DNA of 64,000 nt from Massilia sp. erpn (GCF_024400215.1 NZ_CP053748.1:4960001-5024000); one strand, 5' to 3'; positions 44,790 to 53,836 are shown, counted from the stretch's first letter. Notes: generated from the letters alone by a model not told the origin. Made by a program: numbers and translations.

Positions 44790-45256
44790 GGCTGCCTGGC
44801 ATGGCAGCGCAGCAGGCCAATGGTATCGAAGGCGCGGTCGATGGAATGGCTATAGCTGGCGTGTTCCGCAATAAAAAGCAGCCATTTTTCCAGCGCCGCA
44901 TACTCGCTGTCCGCCAAGCCCAGCAAGCGGGTCAGGATAAACTCATCCCAATACTCAGGCACCGGACTCCGGTCGAGTACCATCAATAAGGCATCGGCAG
45001 GCCAGAGCCATTCTTCAGGCGCTTCGATACTCAGCGCCAGGATGCTGGGCAGGTAGTAGCGGAATGCCTCGGGGGTCAAAAAATGAATCGCTTCCGGATG
45101 CGCCGTCCAGTCACGATGTGAAAGCGCGCGCCAATCCTTGCCTGCAAACCAAAGTGCATCGTCATCCCCCGTGCAGCGGCGCCCATTGGGTCCACATACC
45201 ACTAACGGACGGATGCGCCCGCCGAAGGCCGCCACCACCTCATTCAGTAAATCCAT
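44768..45256 (-). CDS. Hypothetical protein (DUF6714-like)
   Basis: 162 residues from ATG 45256. A GTG at 45286 would add 10 residues. It is acidic and Trp/Tyr-rich, with no signal peptide or membrane helix. Phrases such as HFLTPEAFRYYLPSILALSI and VLDRSPVPEYWDEFILTRLLGL resemble the DUF6714 family of small proteins often found as isolated accessory genes. It overlaps the end of the HD-GYP gene tail-to-tail by 22 bases. Function unknown. Confidence 0.6.
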   Translation of the reverse strand: MDLLNEVVAAFGGRIRPLVVCGPNGRRCTGDDDALWFAGKDWRALSHRDWTAHPEAIHFLTPEAFRYYLPSILALSIEAPEEWLWPADALLMVLDRSPVPEYWDEFILTRLLGLADSEYAALEKWLLFIAEHASYSHSIDRAFDTIGLLRCHARQPYAAVSQ

Positions 45257-45588
45257 AAAACCTTGCCTTGATCGATAAGGAAACACATCTTAATATAAAA
45301 GAAATATTTTAGAAGCAATGGTAAAACAGCGCTTGGGCTGCTTTTCCTTGAAAAGCACTCATAATTCGGCGCCAAGCCGCCTGCCATGCGGGTTTCACGG
45401 TTTTTCAGGCAATGTAAGTTCTTAAATGCAAGTCTTTAAAAATGTTAAATTCTCACAAAAAGTAACATTAACGCCAGATTTTGGGCTATCATTGCGCGCT
45501 GCAACAATATTGCCCTAAATCAATCTAAGTTTCCAAATACTAAGATTAGCGTCACGCCGGGCATCCCTCTTCCATAACAAGGAATCGC
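45257..45588. other. AT-rich intergenic region before the thiamine-diphosphate enzyme operon
   Basis: About 330 bases, clearly lower in GC than the neighbours. It contains a small perfect hairpin (GCTTTTC/GAAAAGC, 45340-45356) without a T-tract and a 7-bp inverted repeat (45441-45469). It also has an 8-bp palindrome CAATATTG (45505-45512). No open frame is convincing. Confidence 0.6.
45441..45469. promoter_or_regulatory. Inverted repeat, candidate operator of the TPP/citrate-synthase-like operon
   Basis: AATGTTA (45441-45447) and TAACATT (45463-45469) are exact reverse complements 15 bases apart, about 120 bases before the first gene. The spacing suits a dimeric regulator contacting two major grooves. 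The regulator is unknown and none is encoded next to it. Confidence 0.45.
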
Positions 45589-47457
45589 ATGTTTGACAGT
45601 CCCGCTATTCAGCAGCAGGATGGCACCCGCCATTCTGACCGAACGCGCTCCGGCGCCCGCCCCATGGATATGGCCGACCTGCTGGTCGCCTACCTCGACC
45701 AGATCGGAGTCGATTGCATCTTCGGCATCCCGGGCGGCGCCATTGAACCTTTGTACGATGCCATCGCCCGCCACCAGCGCCGCGGCGGCAACCTGAGCCA
45801 CGTGGTCGCGCGCCACGAGGCTGGCGCGGCCTTCATGGCCGACGGCTATGCCCGGGAAACCGGCAAGATCGGTGTCTGCGTCGCCACTTCCGGCCCCGGC
45901 GCCACCAATATGCTCACCGCCGTGGCCACATCCTATACCAATGATGTGCCGCTGCTGGTCATCACCGGCCAGCCCACCCTCGCCTCCTTCGGCAAGCATG
46001 GTCTGCAGGAATCGGCCTGCACCGGCATGGATGTGATGAGCATGTTCCGGCCCTGTACCCGCTATAACTCATTGGTATCGCACCCAATGCAGCTAGAGTG
46101 GAAGCTTATAACCGCACTGCAACACGCCTTGCGCGCGCCACGCGGTCCGGTGCATCTGAGCGTACCGCTGGACGTGTTCCGCGCGCCCAGCAAAAATCCC
46201 GCCCCGGCCTACGACCTGACGCCGCTCCTGCGTCCTTCGCTGCTGGTGGATGAAGGCGCGGTCGATACCCTGCGTACCATGCTGGATGCCAGCCGCAAGA
46301 CCGTGCTGCTGATCGGCGGCGCCTGCGGCGATGCGGTCGATGCGGTGATGCAGTTTGCCGCCCGCAGCAACGCCGCCTTCGTCGCCACGCCGGACGGTAA
46401 AGGCCTGATCTCGCCGCAGCACCCGCTGTTCCGCGGCGTCTTCGGCTTTGGCGGCCACGCGGCGGCCGAAGATGCGCTCAACGATCCCGAGGTCGATCTG
46501 ATCCTGGCCGTCGGCAGCAGCATGGGCGAATGGAATACCGGCGGCTGGAACGCCAGCCTGCTCAACGAACGCCTGGTGCACATCGACGAATCGGAAGAAC
46601 ATCTGGCGCGCACGCCGATGGCCCGCTTCCATCTGCGCGGCAATCCGCGCGCCATCTTCGCCCGCTTGCTGGAGCGCAGCGCGGCGCCGGCCGCCGCACT
46701 CCAGGCGCCAGCTGCCGCAGCACCGGCCCAGGCCAGTCTGCCCAAGCTGGCGCCGGAAGGCATTCTGGCCGATCCCGAAGCCTATCTGAGCGACGATGTG
46801 CCGCTCAAGCCACAGCGCCTGATGCGCGAATTAGGACGCCTGTTCCCGCACGGCACCCGCTTCCTGGCCGATGCCGGCAATAGCGTGGCCTGGGCCGCGC
46901 ATTACCTGGAAGCGCGCGACCGGCGCCAGGGCGAGCGCCGCGCCGGCGAGCGTCTGGGCGGCGACTATCCGCGCGAGCTGGAACAGCGCCGCAGCCAAGG
47001 CGGCTGGCTGCGCCTGACCAGCCATTTCGCGCCCATGGGCTGGGCTATCGGCGCGGCGGTGGGGACGGCAGCGGCCAATCCGTCCACGCCCGTGGTCTGC
47101 ATCACCGGCGACGGCAGCATGCTGATGAGCGGCCAGGAGCTGTCCGTGGCCGTGGCCGAACAGCTGTGCGTGATCTACGTGGTGCTGAACGACCGCGCCC
47201 TGGGCATGGTCAAGCACGGCCAGCGCCTGGGCGGCGGCGAGCCTATCGGCTACGCCCTGCCGCCGACCGACTTCGCCCTGCTGGCGCGTTCCCTCGGCGG
47301 CCGCGCCTATACCATCCATTCGCCAGCCGAACTGGAAGCGCTGGACATCAAGTCGATCTGCAACCATCCCGGCCCCACCCTGCTCGACGTCCACATCGAC
47401 CCGGAAGCCGTGCCTCCCATGAACAGCCGCCTGCGCGTGCTGAAGGAAGGCGCATAA
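45589..47457 (+). CDS. Thiamine-diphosphate-dependent enzyme, acetolactate synthase large-subunit-like
   Basis: 622 residues. An N-terminal pyrimidine domain (MADLLVAYLDQIGVDCIFGIPGG, catalytic Glu in VARHEAGAAFMADGYARETG), a central domain, and a PP domain with the thiamine-diphosphate motif ITGDGSMLMSGQELSVAVAEQ and the metal-ligand Asn in VVLNDRALGMVK. All cofactor motifs are intact. It differs from IlvB: the context lacks a regulatory subunit, and an unusual Ala/Pro linker (about 364-380) and a charged, Arg-rich insert (about 440-470) occur. Its stop abuts the next ATG. Likely decarboxylation of a 2-oxoacid and carboligation, or acyl transfer to CoA. The substrate is unknown. Confidence 0.85.
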   Translation: MFDSPAIQQQDGTRHSDRTRSGARPMDMADLLVAYLDQIGVDCIFGIPGGAIEPLYDAIARHQRRGGNLSHVVARHEAGAAFMADGYARETGKIGVCVATSGPGATNMLTAVATSYTNDVPLLVITGQPTLASFGKHGLQESACTGMDVMSMFRPCTRYNSLVSHPMQLEWKLITALQHALRAPRGPVHLSVPLDVFRAPSKNPAPAYDLTPLLRPSLLVDEGAVDTLRTMLDASRKTVLLIGGACGDAVDAVMQFAARSNAAFVATPDGKGLISPQHPLFRGVFGFGGHAAAEDALNDPEVDLILAVGSSMGEWNTGGWNASLLNERLVHIDESEEHLARTPMARFHLRGNPRAIFARLLERSAAPAAALQAPAAAAPAQASLPKLAPEGILADPEAYLSDDVPLKPQRLMRELGRLFPHGTRFLADAGNSVAWAAHYLEARDRRQGERRAGERLGGDYPRELEQRRSQGGWLRLTSHFAPMGWAIGAAVGTAAANPSTPVVCITGDGSMLMSGQELSVAVAEQLCVIYVVLNDRALGMVKHGQRLGGGEPIGYALPPTDFALLARSLGGRAYTIHSPAELEALDIKSICNHPGPTLLDVHIDPEAVPPMNSRLRVLKEGA

Positions 47458-48255
47458 ATGGACAGCGACACAAATACAGCCCGCGACCTGATTCACACCC
47501 GCATCTGGCGCGAAGAAGCCGAAGCCGATAATCCTTTCGCCGCCCGTGCCGCCTTCTGCCGCGGCTACGACGTCTTTGGCGAAATGGTGGGCAATGCGCG
47601 CTGGACCGAAATGCTTTGGCTGCTGCTGCGCGACAGCCTGCCGTCACGCGCCCAGCTCGACGCCTTGGAAGCGCTGGCCGTTGCCCTCGCCAATCCCGGC
47701 CCGCGCGACGCTTCGGTGCATGCCGCCATGTGCGGCGCGGTAGGCGGCTCCACCGCCGCCGCCTCGCTGATCGCCGCGCTCTCCGTCGGCGCGGGACGCT
47801 ACGGCGGCGCGCGCGAAGTGCACGATGCAATGGCCATGTGGCAGCAATGCGGCCACGCGGTCGAGGCCTGGCGCGGCTGGTCCGAACCGCAGGCCGCCAG
47901 CCCGATCGAAGTCTGGCCCGAGCGCAAGCACGTGCCGGGCTTCGACCCGCACGGCGCTTCGCTGCCCGCCACTGTCGCGCAATTGCTGGCGGCCCTGGTG
48001 CGCATCGGCGCCGGCCCGCACACGGCCTGGCTGCACGCCAATCTCGATGCGGTGCATGCCGCCATCGGTCTGCCGCTGACCACGGCCGGCGTCGCCGCCT
48101 GCATGCTGCACGATCTGGGGCTCTCGCCCGACGAAGGCGAAATGCTATATCTGCTGCTGCGCCTTCCCGGCGCCGCCGCGCACGCGCTGGAACAGAAAAC
48201 GGGCGGCTTCAAGCGCTTTCCCTTCTATCCGGTGGAATTGCAGGAGGCGGCATGA
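47458..48255 (+). CDS. Citrate-synthase-fold protein A (citryl-CoA lyase-like), catalytic His missing
   Basis: 265 residues, shorter than citrate synthase (about 370-430). Recognisable parts: CGAVGGSTAAASLIAALSVGAGRYGGAREVHDAM, where the usual PLHGGANE His is Tyr; KHVPGFDPHGA, a shortened version of the GFGHRxY...DPRA loop; and NLDAVHAAIGLPLTTAG, which keeps the catalytic-type Asp, then LPGAAAHALEQ. It starts one base after the stop of the thiamine enzyme and overlaps the next gene by ATGA. It is probably a subunit of a heteromer with protein B. It may still bind acyl-CoA, but a standard citrate synthase reaction is unlikely. Confidence 0.7.
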   Translation: MDSDTNTARDLIHTRIWREEAEADNPFAARAAFCRGYDVFGEMVGNARWTEMLWLLLRDSLPSRAQLDALEALAVALANPGPRDASVHAAMCGAVGGSTAAASLIAALSVGAGRYGGAREVHDAMAMWQQCGHAVEAWRGWSEPQAASPIEVWPERKHVPGFDPHGASLPATVAQLLAALVRIGAGPHTAWLHANLDAVHAAIGLPLTTAGVAACMLHDLGLSPDEGEMLYLLLRLPGAAAHALEQKTGGFKRFPFYPVELQEAA

Positions 48256-49064
48256 ACGGCCCGGATCTGCTGAAAAAACACGCGGGACGTCTGAAAACCC
48301 GCGTCGGCGCGGCCTATCCCGGCAGCCACGCCGTGTTCCGCGGCCACGACCTGCACCGTGATTTGAAGGATCTGGACTGGATCGAGCTCTACGTCTTTGG
48401 CATCACGGGCCGCCGTCTGACTCAGGCCCAGATCGAGATGCTGCATGCGATCTGGGTCAACACCAGTTATCCCGACGCGCGCCTGTGGAATAACCGCGTC
48501 GCCGGTCTGGCCGGCAGTGCGCGCAGCAGCGCCAACCTGGGCATCGTGGCAGCGCTGGCTCTGTCCGAAGCGACCGTGTACGGCGGCTTGGCTGGCCTGC
48601 GCGCCATCAGCTTCCTGCAAGCGGCCCTGCAGCGCGTGGCGGACGGTGAAGAACTGGAAGCGCTGGTGCTGGCCGAAGCGCGCGCCCACCGCATCTACGG
48701 CTACGGCCGGCCGATCAATTCCAGCGACGAGCGCCTGCCCTGGATCATGGACTTGGCGCGCAAGCTGGGCCTGGACCAAGGCCCGCATCTGCAACTGGCC
48801 TTCGCCGTGGAGCGCGTGCTGCTGCCGCATTACCCGCAGCTGCGCATGAATTACGCAGCCCTGCACTCGGCGCTGATCGCCGATATGGGCTTGTCGGCGC
48901 GCGAATACCAGTTACTGCGCATCCCCACCTTCCTGGCCGGGATGCCGCCCTGCGTGGTGGAAGCGGCCGAAAAACCGCCGGGCGCCCTCTTCCCTACTCC
49001 TTGCACTGGAGTAGCTTATGAGGGTTTGGCACAACGTTCCTGGCGTGCACAATTGGTAGAATAG
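48252..49064 (+). CDS. Citrate-synthase-fold protein B, catalytic His missing
   Basis: 270 residues from ATG 48252 (ATGA overlap with protein A). The large helical domain phrases RLWNNRVAGLAGSARSSANLG, LSEATVYGGLAGLRAISFLQ (YGG again where citrate synthase has HGG), and IYGYGRPINSSDERLPWIMDLARKLG (where MGFGHRVYKxxDPRA is expected) mark the citrate synthase superfamily, with both catalytic His apparently replaced. A C-terminal tail of about 40 residues (KPPGALFPTPCTGVAYEG) is close to the usual active-site-closing tail. A and B look like diverged halves of one ancestral enzyme family. Confidence 0.65.
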   Translation: MNGPDLLKKHAGRLKTRVGAAYPGSHAVFRGHDLHRDLKDLDWIELYVFGITGRRLTQAQIEMLHAIWVNTSYPDARLWNNRVAGLAGSARSSANLGIVAALALSEATVYGGLAGLRAISFLQAALQRVADGEELEALVLAEARAHRIYGYGRPINSSDERLPWIMDLARKLGLDQGPHLQLAFAVERVLLPHYPQLRMNYAALHSALIADMGLSAREYQLLRIPTFLAGMPPCVVEAAEKPPGALFPTPCTGVAYEGLAQRSWRAQLVE

Positions 49065-49132
49065 TAATTTTTTGCACAGAAGTAAGATGTACGCGCTACA
49101 ATCGCCAAAACGACATTGGGAGATTGAATTAG

Positions 49133-51235
49133 ATGTCTTCGCAAGTATTACGCATTTGCCTCACGGCGGCCCTGCTTTTCCCCGGCGCCGCCGTGCTGGC
49201 CCAGAACCCCAGCGAAGAAGAGGAACTGACCCTCGTCTACGGCGATAACGACAGCATCAGCATCGCCACCGGCAACGTCCAGTCGCTGCGCCGTGCTCCG
49301 GCCGTGGCGACCGTGATTACGGCGGCCGATATCGCAGCCATGGGCGCCACGGACTTGGACCAGGTGCTGGAAGGCGTGCCCGGCGTCCACGTCAACCGCA
49401 GCGCCAACAACTACGCGCCGCTGTACGTGGTGCGCGGCATCTTCAGCCAGTTCACGCCGCAGCTGCTGATGCTGCAGAACGGCGTGCCGATCACCACGGT
49501 CTTTGTCGGCAACAAGGGCAATCTGTGGGGTGGCTACCCGGTCGAACATATCGCCCGCATCGAAATCATCCGCGGCCCCGGTTCCGCCCTGTATGGCTCG
49601 GATGCCTTCTCCGGCGTAATCAATATCATCACCAAGAACGCGGCCGATACGCCAGGCACCGAATTCGGCCTGCGCGCCGGCTCATTCAATACCAAGGACG
49701 CCTGGGTACAGCACGGCGGCCAGTGGGGCGATATCGACGTTGCCGCCTACCTTCGCGTCGGGCGCAGCGACGGCATGGACCCGGTCATCGAAGCCGATGC
49801 CGCCAGCCGCAACGACCGCCTTTTCGGCACCCGCGTCAGCCGCGCGCCCGGCACGGTCAACACCGGCCGCGACGCCGTCGATGCCAACCTGGATCTGAGC
49901 TACGGTAAGCTGCGCGCCCGCTTCGGCTACAAGCTGCGCGACAAGCTGGGAACCGGCGCCGGCATCGCCTCCGCGCTCGACCCGGTGGGCCAGCAAAAGA
50001 GCGAACGCATCACCAGCAATATCAGCTGGACCGACACCCAGTTCGCGCCCGATTGGGGCGTCGGCGCCTCCGTCAGTACACAGCAGTACAAGCAGACGAT
50101 TACCACCGACTTCCAGCTGCTGCCGCCCGGCACCGTGCTGCCCACCGGCGCCTTCCCGAACGGCATGATCGGCGGTCCCGATTACGGCGAGCGCAATGTA
50201 CGCCTGGCCGCCTATGCCGACTACAGCGGCTTCGCGCGCCATCAGATCCGCATCGGCACCGGCTATGAAGACCTGGACCTGTACCGCGCGCGCGAAACAC
50301 GCAACTTCCGCTATGCGCCGAACGGCGCGCCAATTCCACTGCCATCGGTGGTCGACGTGTCCGACAGCGATCCGTTCATCCGTCCGCACCGCCGCAAGAT
50401 CAAGTACATCTTCGTGCAGGACGAGTGGCGCATGGCCAAGGACTGGACGCTGACGGCCGGCGTGCGCCACGACCGCTATTCCGACTTCGGCACCACCACC
50501 AATCCGCGTCTGGCCCTGGTGTGGGACGCCACTTACAATATGACGGCCAAGCTGCTGTACGGCCGCGCCTTCCGCGCCCCCTCTTTCAACGAGAGCTACG
50601 GCATCACCAACCCGGTGGCGCTGGGCAATCCAGGTCTGCGTCCTGAAAAGAACGGCACGCTGGAAGCGGTCTTCGCCTGGCAGGCGGCCAACGATGCACA
50701 GGTCAACCTGTCGCTGTACCGCTACTCGATGCAAGACATCATCCGCACCGTGCCGAACGCCATCGCCGGCACCGGCGCCACCTACAGCAACACCGGCGGC
50801 CAGAAAGGCACTGGCGCGGAACTGGAAACCGTCTGGCACCTGAACCGCGCCTGGCGCCTGAGCGGCAACTACGCCTTCCAGCGCTCGATCGACAAGCTGA
50901 CCGGCCAGGATGCGGGCTATGTGCCGCGCCACCACCTGTACGGCCGCGCCGACTGGCAATTCACCAGCGGCTACCTGCTGTCCACGCAGCTGAACTGGGT
51001 GGCGGGACGGCGCCGCGCCGCGGGCGACCTGCGTCCGGCTATCGACGACTACAAGACCGTGGACCTGTCCCTCTCCACCCAGCGCGGCCGCCAGCAATGG
51101 AACTTCTCGGCCTCGGTGCGCAACCTGTTCAACACCGACGCGCGCGAACCGAGCCTGGCGCCCGGCCTGGCCATCCCCAACGACCTGCCGATGGCCCCGC
51201 GCGCCTTCTCGATTCAGGCCAGCTACAAGCTGTAA
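49133..51235 (+). CDS. TonB-dependent outer-membrane receptor
   Basis: 700 residues. A signal peptide (about 1-23) is followed by a TonB-box-like ELTLVYGD, the plug (VATVITAADIAAMGATDLDQVLEGVPGVHVNRS, RIEIIRGPGSALYGSDAFSGVINIIT) and a barrel ending KL. The plug is of the CirA/vitamin-B12/siderophore-type branch. It lies 68 bases after the citrate-synthase-like pair. A weak promoter (TTGCAC 49072-49077, TACAAT 49097-49102, 19-base spacer) may serve it separately, so it could be either the fourth gene of the operon or independent. A strong terminator follows. Confidence 0.9.
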   Translation: MSSQVLRICLTAALLFPGAAVLAQNPSEEEELTLVYGDNDSISIATGNVQSLRRAPAVATVITAADIAAMGATDLDQVLEGVPGVHVNRSANNYAPLYVVRGIFSQFTPQLLMLQNGVPITTVFVGNKGNLWGGYPVEHIARIEIIRGPGSALYGSDAFSGVINIITKNAADTPGTEFGLRAGSFNTKDAWVQHGGQWGDIDVAAYLRVGRSDGMDPVIEADAASRNDRLFGTRVSRAPGTVNTGRDAVDANLDLSYGKLRARFGYKLRDKLGTGAGIASALDPVGQQKSERITSNISWTDTQFAPDWGVGASVSTQQYKQTITTDFQLLPPGTVLPTGAFPNGMIGGPDYGERNVRLAAYADYSGFARHQIRIGTGYEDLDLYRARETRNFRYAPNGAPIPLPSVVDVSDSDPFIRPHRRKIKYIFVQDEWRMAKDWTLTAGVRHDRYSDFGTTTNPRLALVWDATYNMTAKLLYGRAFRAPSFNESYGITNPVALGNPGLRPEKNGTLEAVFAWQAANDAQVNLSLYRYSMQDIIRTVPNAIAGTGATYSNTGGQKGTGAELETVWHLNRAWRLSGNYAFQRSIDKLTGQDAGYVPRHHLYGRADWQFTSGYLLSTQLNWVAGRRRAAGDLRPAIDDYKTVDLSLSTQRGRQQWNFSASVRNLFNTDAREPSLAPGLAIPNDLPMAPRAFSIQASYKL

Positions 51236-51249
51236 GTCGCACCGGCACG

Positions 51250-51292
51250 AACTGCGGCCCTGCCTGGCGTAGCCGGCAGGGCCGCAGTTTTT
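51250..51292 (+). terminator. Strong Rho-independent terminator
   Basis: A 15-bp perfect stem (AACTGCGGCCCTGCC with GGCAGGGCCGCAGTT, 10-base loop) runs into TTTTT. It ends the receptor transcript just before the convergent Hint-domain gene. Confidence 0.9.
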
Positions 51293-51300
51293 CCTGGGCC

Positions 51301-53748
51301 TTAGTCCGCGTTGCGCCCGCTGTTGCCGGGCGCCCTCATCGTCTGTTTTAGCCTTGCGGCAAAAAGTCGGGCAAACTGCGAGATGAGTATTTCCGTCTGG
51401 GCGTGCGTCCAATCGCTGCAGCGGCTTCTTTCCACGCTCATCAACTCCGCATTCAGCAGCCGTATGGGAATCGACAGCCGGGCCGAGAGCCGCCCATTGG
51501 GTTCCCAAAGCGGGATTGTGGCGAACCAGTAGGGATGTGTCCGGCTGGGGAAGATAGTGACGGCGCCTTCCAGCGCCGTATGTGGCAGCTCCCACCGGCA
51601 CCGTAAAGTAAATTCCGTCATATCCTCGGCCAAGGGCGTGCGCAACGGCAGATAGTCCACGGTTGCCAGCCGCTGTTGATACCCGGCAATGGATGCAGGT
51701 TCAGTCACCATCGGCGATAGGGCACCAAGCATCAGCGCCCCCCTCGATACGTCCACGCTCAGGCGACCGGAATGGCCGCATGCGATGCAGGATGGATCAA
51801 GGGTAACGGCCCCCATCGCCACGGCCATGACTTCCGGATTGGGCACCTCCCGGGGGACAACCTGCCAGGCGGCGGCGGCCAACAGGTCCAGTTCAAGCGC
51901 GTGATTTGCCACCATTCGCGCAATCAAGCCACCGGCCACGTAGTCGTAGCGGACAAGTCCTTCCATGACATCGGCACCGCGTCCGCCCATACCGGCATCG
52001 CTGGCAGCGACGGGACTGCCCGCCATGGCCCCAGTCTTGCTGCGAACGCCGGCCAGGCGCTCCATCACCGATAGCATGGTCGGGGTCACAGGGGTGCTGG
52101 CAAGAGGCAGCCGCTGCGGCCTCGTCGCTTCAGCCAAGGCCCAACAGAACGCATTCCCAAGCCAGGCATCGGCAGATCCCGGGGCGGCGTGCAGCGCTGC
52201 CAAAGTGGTCAGAACAGCCGGTGGATGGCGTCTATCGGCGATCAGTGCCGCGGCATGGAGACCGGCCTGCACGGTCCAGTCACTCAAGCGGCTTGCCGGC
52301 ACTTCCGACAGGACGAGCACGACTCCCTTTGCATCGCCCGCGTAATAGACGGGGATATCGTCTGGCCCAGCGTCAACAGAAAGATCATGCAACATGGTCG
52401 AGGCCGGAAGATGGTCACCGCACACGCGTTCCACGACAGGCGTCGCCGTACCGTGCGGCATCCACTGCATAGTCGATACGCCATGCAGGCCTACGATGCC
52501 GCTCTTGGCGAATCCGGGCATGGCGGCCTGTGCGCCTGCCGGATCCAGCGCTGCGGCGATCGGACCGTCCCCGCTCAAGCGAAACGGGTGGGTGGCGGTG
52601 AAGGCGAAAACACGGCCAGAGAAACGGTAAAGTGTCCGCCCGGCCAGGGGCACGGCGACATTCATGCGAACGGTACGCGGCCCTGCTGGCGTGTCTACCT
52701 GGTCGCCAGGCTGAACCGTGGTTATCGGACACAAAGTGCCATCGGCCATCAATACCAGCGTTTCAGGAGCGAAGCAGCTGAAAAAGCCACGGGTAAAATC
52801 ATAACCAGGACTCCTGACCCCATCCAGGAAGTCAATCGCATATCCCTCTGCTTGTTCCATCCTGGAGTAGGAATAGGAGTTCATATCGCCGCCGGCAATG
52901 GCATTGTTTTCGTAATAGGGACGACTGCGCCCGATGTTGCGGCATGCCTCGCTCAGCACGGCGTGATTGAACAGCAGGCGCCCATCGACCGAAATTATCC
53001 AGCGCGAGAAGCGGCGCCAATTGCGCCCCGCTGGAAACACATCTCCAGGAATAAGCAAGGACGCCAGGATCGGGTCACAGGCAACGGCAACCAGTTCAGC
53101 TTCGCTGGCCCCCAGCAAGCTCAGCTTAATCCAGTGGTGATACCAATGCCAAGCTGCCTGCGGGGCATCGCCGCCCAATGCCTTTGCGGCCTCGGTATTG
53201 AGGAAATTCGGGTGCTTGAGCAGCGCCAGGTATTGCTCCTTGGCCTTTGCCGCGCCGCCGATCTGCTCCGTCCACTGGACAATTTCAGAAAAGACTTCGG
53301 GATAAAGCTGCATATAGACGCCGGCACAATCGTCCCTGAAAACCGCGTCCGCAGGATCCAGTAGTTTCGCCGTCGCCTGTTCATTAATCCTCGATCCCAG
53401 GCTGGTGCCGGCCCGAATGACCTCGCACAGCATGGCGCAGGCCAGTTTCTCCGCAGGCAATCCATTCGTTGGGAAGCTCACGCCCTGCGCGCGATGACGC
53501 TCGCGCAGGCGGGAGAGCCAGTCGGCATTGTCGAACAGCACATCACGGAATGAAATATGCGCAAACTCCACATCCTTGAAGCTCACACCGCTCGCATAAC
53601 TGGCCTCGCCCGGGGTATATTCCCATATCCACGCCTGAAACGCTGATCTCACAGCTCCGCCCACAGGGTTGGCATCCACCGATGGCACGTGCTCAAGCAG
53701 GCTCTTGAGTGCAGGCGATAACGTCGGCGGATCGAAGGATGCGCGCAT
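51301..53748 (-). CDS. Hint-domain protein, partner of the giant upstream protein
   Basis: 815 residues from ATG 53748. An in-frame TTG at 53829 exists, but GCGGAGAA lies correctly before the ATG. The N-terminal about 320 residues are helical and unrecognised. At Cys325 a Hint (Hedgehog/intein) module begins: SCFAPETLVLMADG...ITTVQPGDQV, then FTATHPFRLSG with His387, and LHDLSVDAGPDDIPVYYAGD near 460. The closing His-Asn and +1 nucleophile of an intein are not seen, so splicing is unlikely; Cys-dependent cleavage is possible. The last about 300 residues are unrecognised. It follows the 1259-residue gene by 88 bases. Lower GC than the core genes. Confidence 0.75.
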   Translation of the reverse strand: MRASFDPPTLSPALKSLLEHVPSVDANPVGGAVRSAFQAWIWEYTPGEASYASGVSFKDVEFAHISFRDVLFDNADWLSRLRERHRAQGVSFPTNGLPAEKLACAMLCEVIRAGTSLGSRINEQATAKLLDPADAVFRDDCAGVYMQLYPEVFSEIVQWTEQIGGAAKAKEQYLALLKHPNFLNTEAAKALGGDAPQAAWHWYHHWIKLSLLGASEAELVAVACDPILASLLIPGDVFPAGRNWRRFSRWIISVDGRLLFNHAVLSEACRNIGRSRPYYENNAIAGGDMNSYSYSRMEQAEGYAIDFLDGVRSPGYDFTRGFFSCFAPETLVLMADGTLCPITTVQPGDQVDTPAGPRTVRMNVAVPLAGRTLYRFSGRVFAFTATHPFRLSGDGPIAAALDPAGAQAAMPGFAKSGIVGLHGVSTMQWMPHGTATPVVERVCGDHLPASTMLHDLSVDAGPDDIPVYYAGDAKGVVLVLSEVPASRLSDWTVQAGLHAAALIADRRHPPAVLTTLAALHAAPGSADAWLGNAFCWALAEATRPQRLPLASTPVTPTMLSVMERLAGVRSKTGAMAGSPVAASDAGMGGRGADVMEGLVRYDYVAGGLIARMVANHALELDLLAAAAWQVVPREVPNPEVMAVAMGAVTLDPSCIACGHSGRLSVDVSRGALMLGALSPMVTEPASIAGYQQRLATVDYLPLRTPLAEDMTEFTLRCRWELPHTALEGAVTIFPSRTHPYWFATIPLWEPNGRLSARLSIPIRLLNAELMSVERSRCSDWTHAQTEILISQFARLFAARLKQTMRAPGNSGRNAD

Positions 53749-53836
53749 ATTCAGTTCTCCGCATAAGTCCGAGAGTGCAAAAATGAAAGAGACCAGCTTA
53801 TGCCGATCTCTTTCCTCCTTACATTCCAAAGGATGG

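Noticed and set aside
45340..45356. GCTTTTC/GAAAAGC hairpin as terminator
   Set aside because: The stem is AT-rich and short, with no following T-tract on either strand.
49022..49042. Sigma-54 promoter (TGGCAC...) before the second TonB receptor
   Set aside because: The -12 TTGC element is not present at the required spacing.
47458..49064. Naming the two proteins citrate synthase (gltA) or citryl-CoA lyase
   Set aside because: Length is short and the HGG and GHR catalytic segments are replaced, so a specific enzyme name would overstate what is seen.
52300..52780. Intein inside the Hint-domain protein
   Set aside because: The N-terminal Cys block and a THPF motif are visible, but no terminal His-Asn followed by Cys/Ser/Thr was found, so protein splicing is not supported.
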